A stretch of 64,000 nt of DNA from Bosea sp. (in: a-proteobacteria). Its GTDB lineage: Bacteria > Pseudomonadota > Alphaproteobacteria > Rhizobiales > Beijerinckiaceae. Location: NCBI RefSeq assembly GCF_023953965.1, contig NZ_JAMLIX010000001.1:3038501-3102500 (forward strand), in the 5' to 3' direction. The notes beneath the pieces were generated by a model. The model saw only the letters and a list, made by a program, of their open reading frames with translations. It searched no databases and had not been told where the DNA came from. The position numbers and the translations under genes are program-made. Positions 7,851-16,243 of this stretch are shown piece after piece; the stretch's first letter is position 1; the number at the start of each line of letters is the position of its first letter.

Positions 7851-8858
7851 TCAGCGCAAATCCAGCCGGCGAAGCGCCTCGGCGATATCGGCCTCGACCA
7901 GCCGGGCGATCGGCTGGCGGTAGTGACTATGGTCGAAGAACAGGGTGGAATCGTTGAGCGCGGGCCGGTCGACCCGCCAGTCGACGAGTGCGCTACGCGG
8001 GCGCCTGGCCGCCAGATCGGCGAAAGCCTTGCGGCAGGCCGCGTCGGCTGCGGCGTCGGGCGTGCCGGGCTTCGGCAGGGCGGTGACGTAGACCGGCGGG
8101 CGCAGCAGGATCAGCGCGGTCTCGGCCGGCGCCGTCCTCATCAGCGCCTCCAGCCCCGCCGCGGCCGGGAAGGGGCCGTCGATGTTGCCGCCGCCGGATT
8201 CGAGCGGCTTCTCCAGCTTGGCGCGGATTTCGGGATCGGTGCCGTAGCCCTGCACGTCGTAGCCCGATTCGTAGTCCCAGTAGCCGTCGGGGCGGGCACG
8301 CTCGGCCTTGCCCGAGGCGAGATAGGAGACCCGGCGCGGCAGCTCCTCCATAAGGTCGAAGCGCATCAGCCCGCCGAGATAATCGACGAGGCTGCGGCTC
8401 AGGAGCCAGAAGGGGAAGGGCTTCTCGCTGGGCAGGGCCGGATCGGCGGTGCACCAGTAATTGTCGATGCCGACCACGATCGCCTTCGGCGGCGTCGCGC
8501 GGTGATGGCGCAGGAACCAGTCGATCGTGGCGAAGGTCTCGCGCGGCATGGTGGCCGGCGCGATCAGCGATACGAAGGGGATGCCGGTCTTCGCCCGCAG
8601 TTCCTCCGGCGAGATCAGCTGGATGTGCGAATTGCCGAAGATCGCAGCCGTGAAGCGCGGATCGCGGCCGCGGCTCGCCAGCGCCGTGCGCGGCCCTTGC
8701 GGGCGCACGCCCTCCTTGAGCGCCAGGGGCGAGCGGCCGGTGTCGTAGGGGTCGAGCAGGAAGGCAGCGGCAAGGAAGGCGGCCGCGATCAGCGCCGCCG
8801 CGCTCAGGAAAGCGCCGGTGAAGCCCGCCCACTCAGAACTGGAAGTAGATGAACTCAT
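7851..8858 (-). CDS. Membrane-anchored SGNH-like protein, partner of the MBOAT acyltransferase
   Basis: A 335-residue protein with an N-terminal transmembrane segment (about residues 12-34) and a periplasmic domain. GNSH at residues 75-78 resembles block I of SGNH/GDSL hydrolases (serine 77). The near-C-terminal DHSH (309-312) resembles the Asp-x-x-His of block V. Such proteins are encoded beside MBOAT transferases in AlgX/AlgJ/DltD-like systems, where they help transfer or remove acyl groups on exported polymers. The ATG at 8858 lies inside the last codons of the MBOAT gene (26-bp overlap), so the two are translationally coupled. The acylated polymer is not known. Confidence 0.65.
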   Translation of the reverse strand: MSSSTSSSEWAGFTGAFLSAAALIAAAFLAAAFLLDPYDTGRSPLALKEGVRPQGPRTALASRGRDPRFTAAIFGNSHIQLISPEELRAKTGIPFVSLIAPATMPRETFATIDWFLRHHRATPPKAIVVGIDNYWCTADPALPSEKPFPFWLLSRSLVDYLGGLMRFDLMEELPRRVSYLASGKAERARPDGYWDYESGYDVQGYGTDPEIRAKLEKPLESGGGNIDGPFPAAAGLEALMRTAPAETALILLRPPVYVTALPKPGTPDAAADAACRKAFADLAARRPRSALVDWRVDRPALNDSTLFFDHSHYRQPIARLVEADIAEALRRLDLR

Positions 8859-10206
8859 AATTGGCGTCTTCGCCGATCTTCAACAGGATGATGACGAACA
8901 GGAGCCCGGCGAGCACGGCGATCCAGCGCGCCGGCGGCAGCTTGTGGACGAGGTTCCAGGCGGTCGGGCCGATGATGGCGAAGGCGGCGGCCGGCAGCAG
9001 AGCGCGCCATTTGAAGCCGGTGCCGAGAGGGCTGAGGCCGAGGAGGCCCTTGTAGAGCGTCAGCGCCGCCTCGAAGGTCGGGGCCCGGAACAGCACCCAG
9101 CACAGGGTCACGAACAGGAAGGTCAAAAGCCAGCCGAGCGGGGCCGGCATCGGCCAGCCGGCGCGGCGCCAGAACAGGGCGGCGATCAGCGCCAGCCCAT
9201 GCGCCACGCCCCAGGCGACGAAGGTGAGGCCGGCGCCGTGCCAGAGCCCGCCCAGCGCCATGGTGGCGAACAGCGCCCACACCTGCGTCGGCAGGCCGCT
9301 GCGCGAGCCGCCGAGCGGGATGTAGAGATAATCGCGCAGGAAGCGCGACAGCGTCATGTGCCAGCGGCGCCAGAAATCCTGGATCGAGCGGGCGCGATAG
9401 GGCACCTCGAAGTTCTGCGGCAGCACGATGCCGAACAGCAGGGCGAGCCCCAGCGCCATGTCGGTGTAGCCGGAGAAGTCGAAATAGATCTGGAAGGTGA
9501 AGGCGAGCGTGCCCTGCCAGGCTTCCATCACGCTGACGACCTTGCCGGCGGCGGCGGCGGCGAAGACCGGGTTGGCGTATTCGGCCAAGGGATCGCCGAT
9601 CATGACCTTCTTGGCGAGGCCGCAGGTCAGGAGCATCAGGCCGCGCGCGATCCGCTCGGCCGCGTCGGGGCGCTGATAGGGCCGCTCGTCGAGCTGGTGC
9701 ATGATCTCGCGCCAGCGCACCAGCGGGCCGGCGAGCACCTGCGGGAAGAAGGCGATGTAGAGCGCGTAGCGGATCAGATCATAGCGCGGCGCCTGCCCGC
9801 GCCGCAGATCCGTCAGGTACATGATGTGGTGGAAGGTGAAGAAGGAGATGCCGAGCGGCAGTGCGACGTCGAGCTTCGGCGCCGGCAATCCCGGAATCAT
9901 TCCAGCAAGATCGGCGAAGAAGTTGAAGTACTTGAACACCGCCAGGACGGAAAGGTTCATGACGATGGCGAGGGTGACGAGCGAGCCGGCCCTGGTTTTC
10001 TGGAACGCTTCGGCGATCAGCCAGTTGACGCCGATCGAGAGCGCCAGCAGCGGCAGGAAGCGCCAGTCCCAATAGCCGTAGAAGGCGAAGGACAGCGCCA
10101 CCAGCACCGTCAGCCGCCAGGCCGGCGCGAAGCGCTCCGCCAGCCAGTGGAGCGCAAGCGCCAGCGGCAGGAAGGCGAGCAGGAAGGCGAAGGAGTTGAA
10201 CAGCAT
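8833..10206 (-). CDS. MBOAT-family membrane O-acyltransferase
   Basis: A 457-residue polytopic inner-membrane protein of the AlgI/DltB type. It has about ten hydrophobic segments. The AlgI-type motif RRWHMTLSRFLRDYLYIPLGG is at 281-301, and the second conserved histidine, in GLWHGAG, is His323. These proteins pass acyl groups across the membrane to an extracytoplasmic acceptor. No alginate or dlt genes are nearby, so the acceptor could be an exopolysaccharide, cell-surface glycan or lipid. It forms a two-gene unit with the downstream SGNH-like gene. Confidence 0.88.
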   Translation of the reverse strand: MLFNSFAFLLAFLPLALALHWLAERFAPAWRLTVLVALSFAFYGYWDWRFLPLLALSIGVNWLIAEAFQKTRAGSLVTLAIVMNLSVLAVFKYFNFFADLAGMIPGLPAPKLDVALPLGISFFTFHHIMYLTDLRRGQAPRYDLIRYALYIAFFPQVLAGPLVRWREIMHQLDERPYQRPDAAERIARGLMLLTCGLAKKVMIGDPLAEYANPVFAAAAAGKVVSVMEAWQGTLAFTFQIYFDFSGYTDMALGLALLFGIVLPQNFEVPYRARSIQDFWRRWHMTLSRFLRDYLYIPLGGSRSGLPTQVWALFATMALGGLWHGAGLTFVAWGVAHGLALIAALFWRRAGWPMPAPLGWLLTFLFVTLCWVLFRAPTFEAALTLYKGLLGLSPLGTGFKWRALLPAAAFAIIGPTAWNLVHKLPPARWIAVLAGLLFVIILLKIGEDANYEFIYFQF

Positions 10207-10352
10207 CGGGCGGGGCGAGGGAAAAGCTGGCTGCCGCCTTAGACCATTCCGGGTTGGGAGTCATGTCGTGGCTGGCCGATCCCGGGCGGCGGCTCGATTG
10301 AATCGATCGGGCAGGTGCTCTATCTCCGGTCCGCTGCGCGGGAGGGACGGTC

Positions 10353-11312
10353 ATGATCCTCGGGTTCCTCTGTTCCTTCGGTCTGATCGCGGCGAGCTTC
10401 TCCTCCTGTGGCGGCGATACGATCCGGATCGCCGGCTATGTCGAGGGCGAATATGTCCGGCTCGGCCCGATCGACACCGCCCGGATCGAGCGTATCGCGG
10501 TGCGCCGGGGCGACCGCGTCGCGGCGGGTGAGCTCGTGGCCGAGCTCGAGCGCACGGATGCGGAGAACGCCGTCGCGGAGGCGGGCGCGCGGCTGGTGCA
10601 GGCGCAGGCGCAGCTCGACAACCTGAAAAGCGGCAAGCGGCCGGAAGAGATCGCGGTGATCGAGGCGAGCCTGGCTTCCGCCAAGGCTCAGGAGCGCGAG
10701 GCGGACCGGGCGCTCGACCGCCGGCAGGACCTGTTCCGGCGCGGCGTCTCGACCCAGGCCGATCTCGACCAGGCCCTGACGGCGCGCGATGTCGCCGGCG
10801 CGCGGGTCGCCGAGATCGCCGCCAATCTCGCGGTGGCGCGGCTGCCGGCAAGGCCCGACGAGATCAAGGCGAGCGAGAATGGGGTCGAGCAGGCGAAATC
10901 GGCGCTGGCGCAGGCTGAGTGGCGGCTGACGCAGCGCCGGCTCGTCGCGCCTTCGGCCGGGCGGATCAGCGACGTGCTGCGCCGGGTCGGCGAGCTCGCG
11001 GGGCCGAGCGCGCCGGTCCTGCTGATGCTGCCGGACGGCGCCGTCAAGCTGATGCTCTACGTGCCGGAGACGTGGATTTCCGGCGTCACGACGGGGTTGC
11101 GGCTCGATGTCCGTTGCGACGGCTGCGCGCCCGGGCTGACCGCGACCGTGACCTATGTCTCGCCCGAGCCCGAATTCACCCCGCCGGTGATCTATTCGGC
11201 GCAGACGCGCCAGAAGCTGGTCTATCTGGTCGAGGCGCGCCCCGATGGCGGGCCGCAATCGGCGCTCCAGCCCGGCCAGATCGTCGACGTCACGCTGAGA
11301 GCCCGGCGGTGA
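10353..11312 (+). CDS. HlyD/MacA-like periplasmic adaptor of an ABC exporter
   Basis: A 319-residue membrane-fusion protein. The N-terminus has a hydrophobic signal and a possible, non-canonical lipobox (FSSC). A lipoyl/barrel-sandwich half-motif follows (RIERIAVRRGDRVAAGELVAEL), then a long alpha-helical hairpin (about residues 70-190), then the second lipoyl half (RLVAPSAGRISDVL) and a beta-barrel. This is the YbhG type. The stop overlaps the GTG start of the ATPase gene. The adaptor, ATPase and permease together form an ABC-2 exporter for drugs or other hydrophobic molecules; the substrate is not indicated. Confidence 0.85.
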   Translation: MILGFLCSFGLIAASFSSCGGDTIRIAGYVEGEYVRLGPIDTARIERIAVRRGDRVAAGELVAELERTDAENAVAEAGARLVQAQAQLDNLKSGKRPEEIAVIEASLASAKAQEREADRALDRRQDLFRRGVSTQADLDQALTARDVAGARVAEIAANLAVARLPARPDEIKASENGVEQAKSALAQAEWRLTQRRLVAPSAGRISDVLRRVGELAGPSAPVLLMLPDGAVKLMLYVPETWISGVTTGLRLDVRCDGCAPGLTATVTYVSPEPEFTPPVIYSAQTRQKLVYLVEARPDGGPQSALQPGQIVDVTLRARR

Positions 11313-12235
11313 GCGGCCCGCTCGCCATCGACGTGCGCGGCCTGACCAAGCGCTTCGGGAAGCGCACCGTGGTCGACGATGTCGATCTCGCCGTGGCGGA
11401 GGGCGAGATCGTCGGCTTCCTCGGCCCCAACGGCTCGGGCAAGACGACGACGATCCGGCTGATCTGCGGGCTGCTCAGGCCCGATGCCGGGGAGGGCACG
11501 GTGCTGGGCCTCGACGTCCGCCGGCAGAGCGCCCTGATCAAGCGCCAGGTCGGCTACATGACGCAGCGCTTCTCCTTCTACGAGGATTTGACCATCGCCG
11601 AGAACCTGACCTTCGTGGCCAGGCTCTACGGGCTCGATCCGGTCGGGGAGGCGGTGGCGAAAACGCTGGACGGGCTCGGGCTGACCTCGCGCAAGGACCA
11701 GCTCGCCGGCACGCTCTCCGGCGGCTGGAAGCAGCGGCTCGCGCTCGCCGCCTGCATCATGCATCAGCCGAGGCTCCTGCTGCTCGACGAGCCGACCGCC
11801 GGCGTCGATCCCAAGGCGCGGCGCGAGTTCTGGGACGAGATCCACCGGCTTGCCGGCGCGGGGCTCACCGTCCTGGTCTCGACCCATTACATGGACGAGG
11901 CCGAGCGCTGCCACCGCATCGGCTACATCGCCTATGGCCGCATGCTGGCGACCGGCACGGTCGAGGAGGTGGTGGCCGGCTCCGGCCTCGTCACCTTCGT
12001 CGTCCATGGCGCGCTGAAGCCGGAGCAGATGCGCGCGCTCTCGGCCGCTCCGGGCGTCGAGCAGGTCGCTCCCTTCGGCGCGAGCCTGCATGTCGTCGGC
12101 ACCGACCGGGAGAAGCTTGCGGCGGCGCTCGAACCGCTCAGGCACGAGGCCGGCATCAGGGTCGAGCCTGGCGAGACCAGCCTCGAGGACGTGTTCATCA
12201 AGTTCATGACCGGGGCGCAGGAGCGGGCGGCGTGA
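11309..12235 (+). CDS. ABC-2 exporter ATP-binding protein
   Basis: A 308-residue ABC ATPase of the CcmA/YbhF type. It has the Walker A motif (GPNGSGKTTT), an ABC signature (LSGGWKQRLALA), Walker B (LLLLDEPTAGVDP), and the switch histidine in STHYMDEAE. The C-terminal domain of about 75 residues ends in the typical LEDVFIKFM. The GTG start at 11309 overlaps the adaptor stop by four bases (GTGA), and the stop overlaps the permease start in the same way. That arrangement fixes the start; an upstream open extension in this frame is ignored. Confidence 0.92.
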   Translation: MSGPLAIDVRGLTKRFGKRTVVDDVDLAVAEGEIVGFLGPNGSGKTTTIRLICGLLRPDAGEGTVLGLDVRRQSALIKRQVGYMTQRFSFYEDLTIAENLTFVARLYGLDPVGEAVAKTLDGLGLTSRKDQLAGTLSGGWKQRLALAACIMHQPRLLLLDEPTAGVDPKARREFWDEIHRLAGAGLTVLVSTHYMDEAERCHRIGYIAYGRMLATGTVEEVVAGSGLVTFVVHGALKPEQMRALSAAPGVEQVAPFGASLHVVGTDREKLAAALEPLRHEAGIRVEPGETSLEDVFIKFMTGAQERAA

Positions 12236-13371
12236 GCGGGCTTTTCTCGCTCAGCCGGCTCGGCGCGATGCTGGCCAAGGAATTCGTGCAGATGCGGCGC
12301 GACCGCATCACCTTCGCGATGATGCTGGTGGTGCCGGTCGTCCAGCTCCTGCTCTTCGGCTATGCGATCAACAACGATCCGCGCGGCCTTCCCGCCGCGG
12401 TGCTCGCGCTCGGGCAGGACCACTACACCCGCGCCGTGGTCTCGGCGCTGGAGGTCTCGAACTATTACCGCTTCGCCGAGCGGCCGCAGAGCGCGGCCGA
12501 GGCCGAGAGCCTGATGGCCAGGGGCGAGATCTCCTTCCTCGTCACCATTCCCAGCGATTTCGGCGCCCGCGTCGAGCGTGGCGATGAGCCGCGCATCCTG
12601 GTCGAGGCCGATGCGACCGATCCGGCGGCGGCGAGCGGGGCGGTCTCGGCGCTCGGCACCATCGCGGGGCGCGCCCTGCAGCGGGCGCAGGGGCTTGAGC
12701 CCGTGACCGATCCGGCCGGCGGCGGCGAGGGCCTCTCCTTCGTCATCCACCGGCGCTACAACCCGGAGAGCGTCACCCAGTACAACATCGTGCCGGGCCT
12801 GCTCGGCGTCATCCTGCAGATGACCATGGTGATGATGACGGCGATGGCGCTGACCCGCGAGATCGAGCGCGGCACCATGGAGAACCTGCTCGCCATGCCG
12901 ATCACGGCGGGCGAGATCATGCTCGGCAAGGTCTTGCCCTATCTCGTCGTCGGCGCGGTGCAGGTCGCGATCGTGCTGGGGGCGGCAAAGCTCCTGTTCG
13001 CGGTGCCCTTCCTCGGCGGGCTCTGGCTGCTGCTCGCCTGCGTGCTCGTCTTCGTGCTGGCGCTGGTGCTGCTCGGCTACACCATCTCGACCATGGCGCG
13101 CACGCAGCTCCAGGCGATGCAGCTCACCTTCTTCTTCTTCCTGCCCTCGCTGATGCTGTCGGGCTTCATGTTCCCCTTCGCCGGCATGCCGGGCTGGGCG
13201 CAGGCGCTGGGAGAGCTGTTCCCGCTGACGCATTTCCTGCGCATCATCCGGGCGATCATGTTGAAGGGCGCCGGACTTCGCGACATCGGCGACGAGGTCT
13301 TTTATCTCAGCCTGTTCGTGCCGGCCTATGCGGGGCTGGCGCTGATGCGGTTCAGGAGCACGCTGGATTGA
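12232..13371 (+). CDS. ABC-2 type exporter permease
   Basis: A 379-residue permease. An N-terminal transmembrane helix (about 24-42) is followed by a large extracytoplasmic domain (about 45-175) and five C-terminal helices. This is the YbhS/YhhJ ABC-2 layout, including the conserved EIERGTMENLLAMPI segment. The GTG start at 12232 overlaps the ATPase stop (GTGA). It is the last gene of the three-gene exporter and converges on the carboxylase gene, with a large palindrome between them. Confidence 0.9.
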   Translation: MSGLFSLSRLGAMLAKEFVQMRRDRITFAMMLVVPVVQLLLFGYAINNDPRGLPAAVLALGQDHYTRAVVSALEVSNYYRFAERPQSAAEAESLMARGEISFLVTIPSDFGARVERGDEPRILVEADATDPAAASGAVSALGTIAGRALQRAQGLEPVTDPAGGGEGLSFVIHRRYNPESVTQYNIVPGLLGVILQMTMVMMTAMALTREIERGTMENLLAMPITAGEIMLGKVLPYLVVGAVQVAIVLGAAKLLFAVPFLGGLWLLLACVLVFVLALVLLGYTISTMARTQLQAMQLTFFFFLPSLMLSGFMFPFAGMPGWAQALGELFPLTHFLRIIRAIMLKGAGLRDIGDEVFYLSLFVPAYAGLALMRFRSTLD

Positions 13372-13385
13372 GGAACCACCCCCTT

Positions 13386-13515
13386 GTCATTCCGGGGCGT
13401 GCCGCAGGCGCGAACCCGGAACCCACGACCGGGCGAGCGGCTTACAACCCGGCATGAGATGTCTCACCCAGTCGTGGGTTCCGGGTTCTTCGCTGACGCG
13501 AAGCCCCGGAATGAC
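13386..13515. repeat. 130-bp double palindrome (GTCATTCCGGGG family)
   Basis: Outer 13-bp arms (13386-13398 and 13503-13515) and inner perfect 18-bp arms (13412-13429 and 13471-13488) flank a 41-base centre. It fills the gap between two convergent genes and could act as a bidirectional terminator. A single-hairpin relative lies at 15151-15190. The arrangement resembles dispersed intergenic palindromes of the REP/BOX kind. No coding content is seen. Confidence 0.8.
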
Positions 13516-13523
13516 GAGGGGTT

Positions 13524-15053
13524 TTACAGCGGGATGTTGTCGTGCTTTCGCCAGGGGCGCTCGACATTCTTGGTGCGCAGCATGGCGAGCGCCCGGGCGA
13601 TGCGGCGCCGCGTCGAGTGCGGCATGATGACCTCGTCGACATAGCCGCGCTCGGCCGCGACGAAGGGCGACATGAAGCGGTCCTCGTATTCCCTGGTCTT
13701 GGCGGCGATGCCCTCCGCGTCCATGCCGCGGAAGATGATCTCGACGGCGCCCTTGGCGCCCATCACCGCGATCTGCGCCGAGGGCCAGGCATAGTTGACG
13801 TCGGCGCCGGTATGCTTCGAGGCCATCACGTCATAGGCGCCGCCGAAGGCCTTGCGCGTGATGATCGTCACCAGCGGCACGGTGCATTCCGAATAGGCGA
13901 AGAGCAGCTTGGCGCCGTGCTTGATCAGCCCGCCATATTCCTGCGCCGTGCCCGGCAGGAAGCCCGGCACGTCGACGAAGGTGACGATCGGGATCTCGAA
14001 GGCGTCGCAATAGCGCACGAAGCGGGCGGCCTTGCGCGAGGCGTCGGAATCGAGCACGCCCGCCAGCACCATCGGCTGGTTGGCGACGACGCCGACGCTG
14101 CGGCCCTCGATCCGCCCGAAGCCGGTGACGATGTTCTTCGCGTAAGCCTCCTGGATCTCGAAGAAATCGCCCTCGTCGACCGTCTTCAGGATCAGTTCCT
14201 TGATGTCGTAGGGCTTGTTCGGATTGTCGGGGACGAGCGTGTCCAGGCTCATGTCGACGCGGTCGGGCACGTCGAAGGACGGCCATTCCGGCACGCCCGC
14301 GGTGTTGTTGGCCGGCAGGAAGTCGATCAGGCGGCGCACCTGCAAGAGCGCCTCGACGTCGTTCTCGAAGGAGCCGTCGGCGACCGAGGACTTGGAGGTG
14401 TGGACCCTGGCGCCGCCGAGTTCCTCGGCGGTGACGGTCTCGTTGGTGACGGTCTTCACCACGTCGGGGCCGGTGACGAACATGTAGCTCGTGTCGCGGA
14501 CCATGAAGATGAAGTCGGTCATCGCCGGGGAATAGACGTCGCCGCCGGCGCAGGGGCCCATGATCACCGAGATCTGCGGGATGACGCCGGAGGCCGCGAC
14601 GTTGCGCTTGAAGACCTCGCCATAGCCGCCGAGCGCCGCCACGCCCTCCTGGATGCGGGCGCCGCCGGCATCGAACAGGCCGACGATGGGCGCGCGCATC
14701 TTCAGCGCCATGTCCTGGATCTTGATGATCTTCTGGGCGTGGGTCTCCGACAGCGAGCCGCCGAAGACGGTGAAGTCCTTGGAGAAGACGAAGACGGTGC
14801 GGCCGTTGACCGTGCCCCAGCCGGTGACCACGCCGTCGCCGGGGATCTTCTCGGCTGAGTCCATGCCGAAATCGACGCAGCGCTGCTGCACGAACATGTC
14901 GAACTCCTCGAAGGAGCCCCGGTCGAGCAGGAGCTCGATGCGCTCGCGCGCCGTCAGCTTGCCTCTGCCGTGCTGCGCCGCGATCCGCCGCTCCCCGCCA
15001 CCCTGGCGCGCGGCCTCGCGACGGGTTTCAAGCTGTTCGAGGATGTCCTTCAT
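13524..15053 (-). CDS. pccB: Acyl-CoA carboxylase beta subunit, probably propionyl-CoA carboxylase
   Basis: A 509-residue biotin-dependent carboxyltransferase subunit that moves carboxyl from carboxybiotin to propionyl-CoA or a related acyl-CoA, giving methylmalonyl-CoA. It shows both crotonase-like halves. The N-terminal half includes GKLTARERIELLLD and FGGSLSETHAQKI. The C-terminal half includes VDVPGFLPGTAQEYGG and RKAFGGAYDVMASKH. Length and motifs fit PccB better than the methylcrotonyl or geranyl enzymes, but this cannot be settled by eye. The biotinylated alpha subunit is not in the window. Confidence 0.88.
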   Translation of the reverse strand: MKDILEQLETRREAARQGGGERRIAAQHGRGKLTARERIELLLDRGSFEEFDMFVQQRCVDFGMDSAEKIPGDGVVTGWGTVNGRTVFVFSKDFTVFGGSLSETHAQKIIKIQDMALKMRAPIVGLFDAGGARIQEGVAALGGYGEVFKRNVAASGVIPQISVIMGPCAGGDVYSPAMTDFIFMVRDTSYMFVTGPDVVKTVTNETVTAEELGGARVHTSKSSVADGSFENDVEALLQVRRLIDFLPANNTAGVPEWPSFDVPDRVDMSLDTLVPDNPNKPYDIKELILKTVDEGDFFEIQEAYAKNIVTGFGRIEGRSVGVVANQPMVLAGVLDSDASRKAARFVRYCDAFEIPIVTFVDVPGFLPGTAQEYGGLIKHGAKLLFAYSECTVPLVTIITRKAFGGAYDVMASKHTGADVNYAWPSAQIAVMGAKGAVEIIFRGMDAEGIAAKTREYEDRFMSPFVAAERGYVDEVIMPHSTRRRIARALAMLRTKNVERPWRKHDNIPL

Positions 15054-15150
15054 GGGGGCAGGCTCCGGGCCGGAAATCGCGTCTCCTCAGCCGGCTTAAG
15101 CGGAGGGGGCAGATGAGTCCATTGCGACGTTTGCTGAAGCCGGAACGGTT

Positions 15151-15190
15151 GTCATTCCGGGGCTTCGCGCAGCGAAGAACCCGGAACGAC
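15151..15190. repeat. Short GTCATTCCGGGG-family hairpin
   Basis: A 40-base imperfect palindrome with arms GTCATTCCGGGGCTTCGC and GCGAAG-AA-CCCGGAACGAC around GCA. It shares its ends with the 130-bp element at 13386-13515. It lies upstream of the carboxylase gene and 29 bp before a member of the second repeat family. Confidence 0.65.
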
Positions 15191-15219
15191 AGAGGTTTTC
15201 GAGCGACTGGATCATCGCG

Positions 15220-15313
15220 CGTCCTATCGGACGCGGTAACGATGATCTATCTCATTGTTGGAGCATCGGATTTTTCCGAAAAGTGGATTCCACTTCTCGC
15301 ATCCGATGCTCTA
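15220..15313 (+). repeat. Copy A of a ~100-bp double-hairpin repeat
   Basis: Two adjacent palindromes. The first has outer arms GATCATCG and CGATGATC and inner arms CGCGTCC and GGACGCG. The second has outer arms GAGCATCGGA and TCCGATGCTC enclosing AAGTGGATTCCACTT. The copy ends on the ATP12 stop codon (15311-15313), so it may also serve as that gene's terminator. An inverted copy lies just upstream of the same gene, and a third copy is at 18385. Confidence 0.85.
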
Positions 15314-16099
15314 GCCTTTGGCTAGGAGCAGCACGGCGGCGTCGAACTCGCGGCGACGCAGCGCGCGGCGCTCGGCCGCCTCCTCGTCGCTGCCCCAGAT
15401 CCCGGTCTGGTAGTCCTCGTCGAGATGGGCGGCGTCCCAGGCGGCGTCGGCATCGATCTGCCCTTTCGCCAGCGCCAGCGCCAGGATGGCCGAGCCGGTC
15501 AGCGTCATGACGGCGTGCACGCCGGCGAGCGCCAGCGGCGCCGGGATCGCCGCGACCTGCCGGGCGATCGCCGCAAGCGTCCCCTCCGGCTGCTGCGCGA
15601 AGACGACGCCCTCGGCCAGCAGGAAGCGGGCGCCGACCAGCGCCTCGATGCCGTTCAGGATCGGCTGCCAGATCTGGTTCTGGCGCGCGACCAGGGCTTC
15701 CGGTTCGCCCGCCCGGTAGCAGAGCGCGTCGGAGCCGGCATAGCGGACGATCTCGGCGCGCACGGCCTCCTCCTGGTCCGCGACGCCGTCGATCGCCGAG
15801 TTGACGAGGCGGGTCAGCGGCATCCGGGCGGGATCGATGCGCTCGCCCTGCGCCTGCCACTCCGCGGCCAGCGCTTCCGCGACGGCACGCGTGGCGACGG
15901 CGAGCGGCCTGCGGGCGGGCGTCAGCGCGGTGCGGCCGTCGAGGGCGACATGGAACAGCCCGTCGCGCGTAAGGACGCCGCCCTCCTTGTAGAAGCGGGC
16001 GGGCAGGGAGGTGCGCATCGCCTGCTGGGCGGCGGCGACGGGGTCGGGCCGGCTCGTGCCGGACGCGCCGAAACGGGCGAGGAAATCGTCGGTGGACAT
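15311..16099 (-). CDS. ATP12-family F1-ATPase assembly chaperone
   Basis: A 262-residue protein of the ATP12 family. The mitochondrial members bind the F1 alpha subunit during ATP synthase assembly, and alphaproteobacteria have a homologue. Visible family segments are RFYKEGGVLTRDGLFHVALD, LAAEWQAQGERIDPARMPLT and AAWDAAHLDEDYQTGIWG. I start at ATG 16099 (MSTDDFL). The frame stays open another 27 codons upstream into the repeat at 16112-16213, giving a possible but unlikely extension. The gene is bracketed by two inverted copies of the same palindromic repeat. Confidence 0.85.
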   Translation of the reverse strand: MSTDDFLARFGASGTSRPDPVAAAQQAMRTSLPARFYKEGGVLTRDGLFHVALDGRTALTPARRPLAVATRAVAEALAAEWQAQGERIDPARMPLTRLVNSAIDGVADQEEAVRAEIVRYAGSDALCYRAGEPEALVARQNQIWQPILNGIEALVGARFLLAEGVVFAQQPEGTLAAIARQVAAIPAPLALAGVHAVMTLTGSAILALALAKGQIDADAAWDAAHLDEDYQTGIWGSDEEAAERRALRRREFDAAVLLLAKG

Positions 16100-16111
16100 G
16101 GGCCCGCCATA

Positions 16112-16213
16112 GCGCATCGGATGCGAAAGTGGAATCCGCTTTTCGGAAAGTTCCGATGCTCCAACAATGAGATAGATCATCGTTACCGCGTCCGGCAGGA
16201 CGCGCGATGATCT
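16112..16213 (-). repeat. Copy B of the ~100-bp double-hairpin repeat, inverted
   Basis: Read on the minus strand it matches copy A closely, including GATCATCG, CGCGTCC/GGACGCG, CGATGATC and GAGCATCGGA. It begins 12 bp upstream of the ATP12 start codon, so the ATP12 transcript probably starts in or crosses it. Copies A and B bracket ATP12 in opposite orientations. Confidence 0.85.
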
Positions 16214-16243
16214 AGCGCATTCGCACCCGGCGGGGGAAACGGC

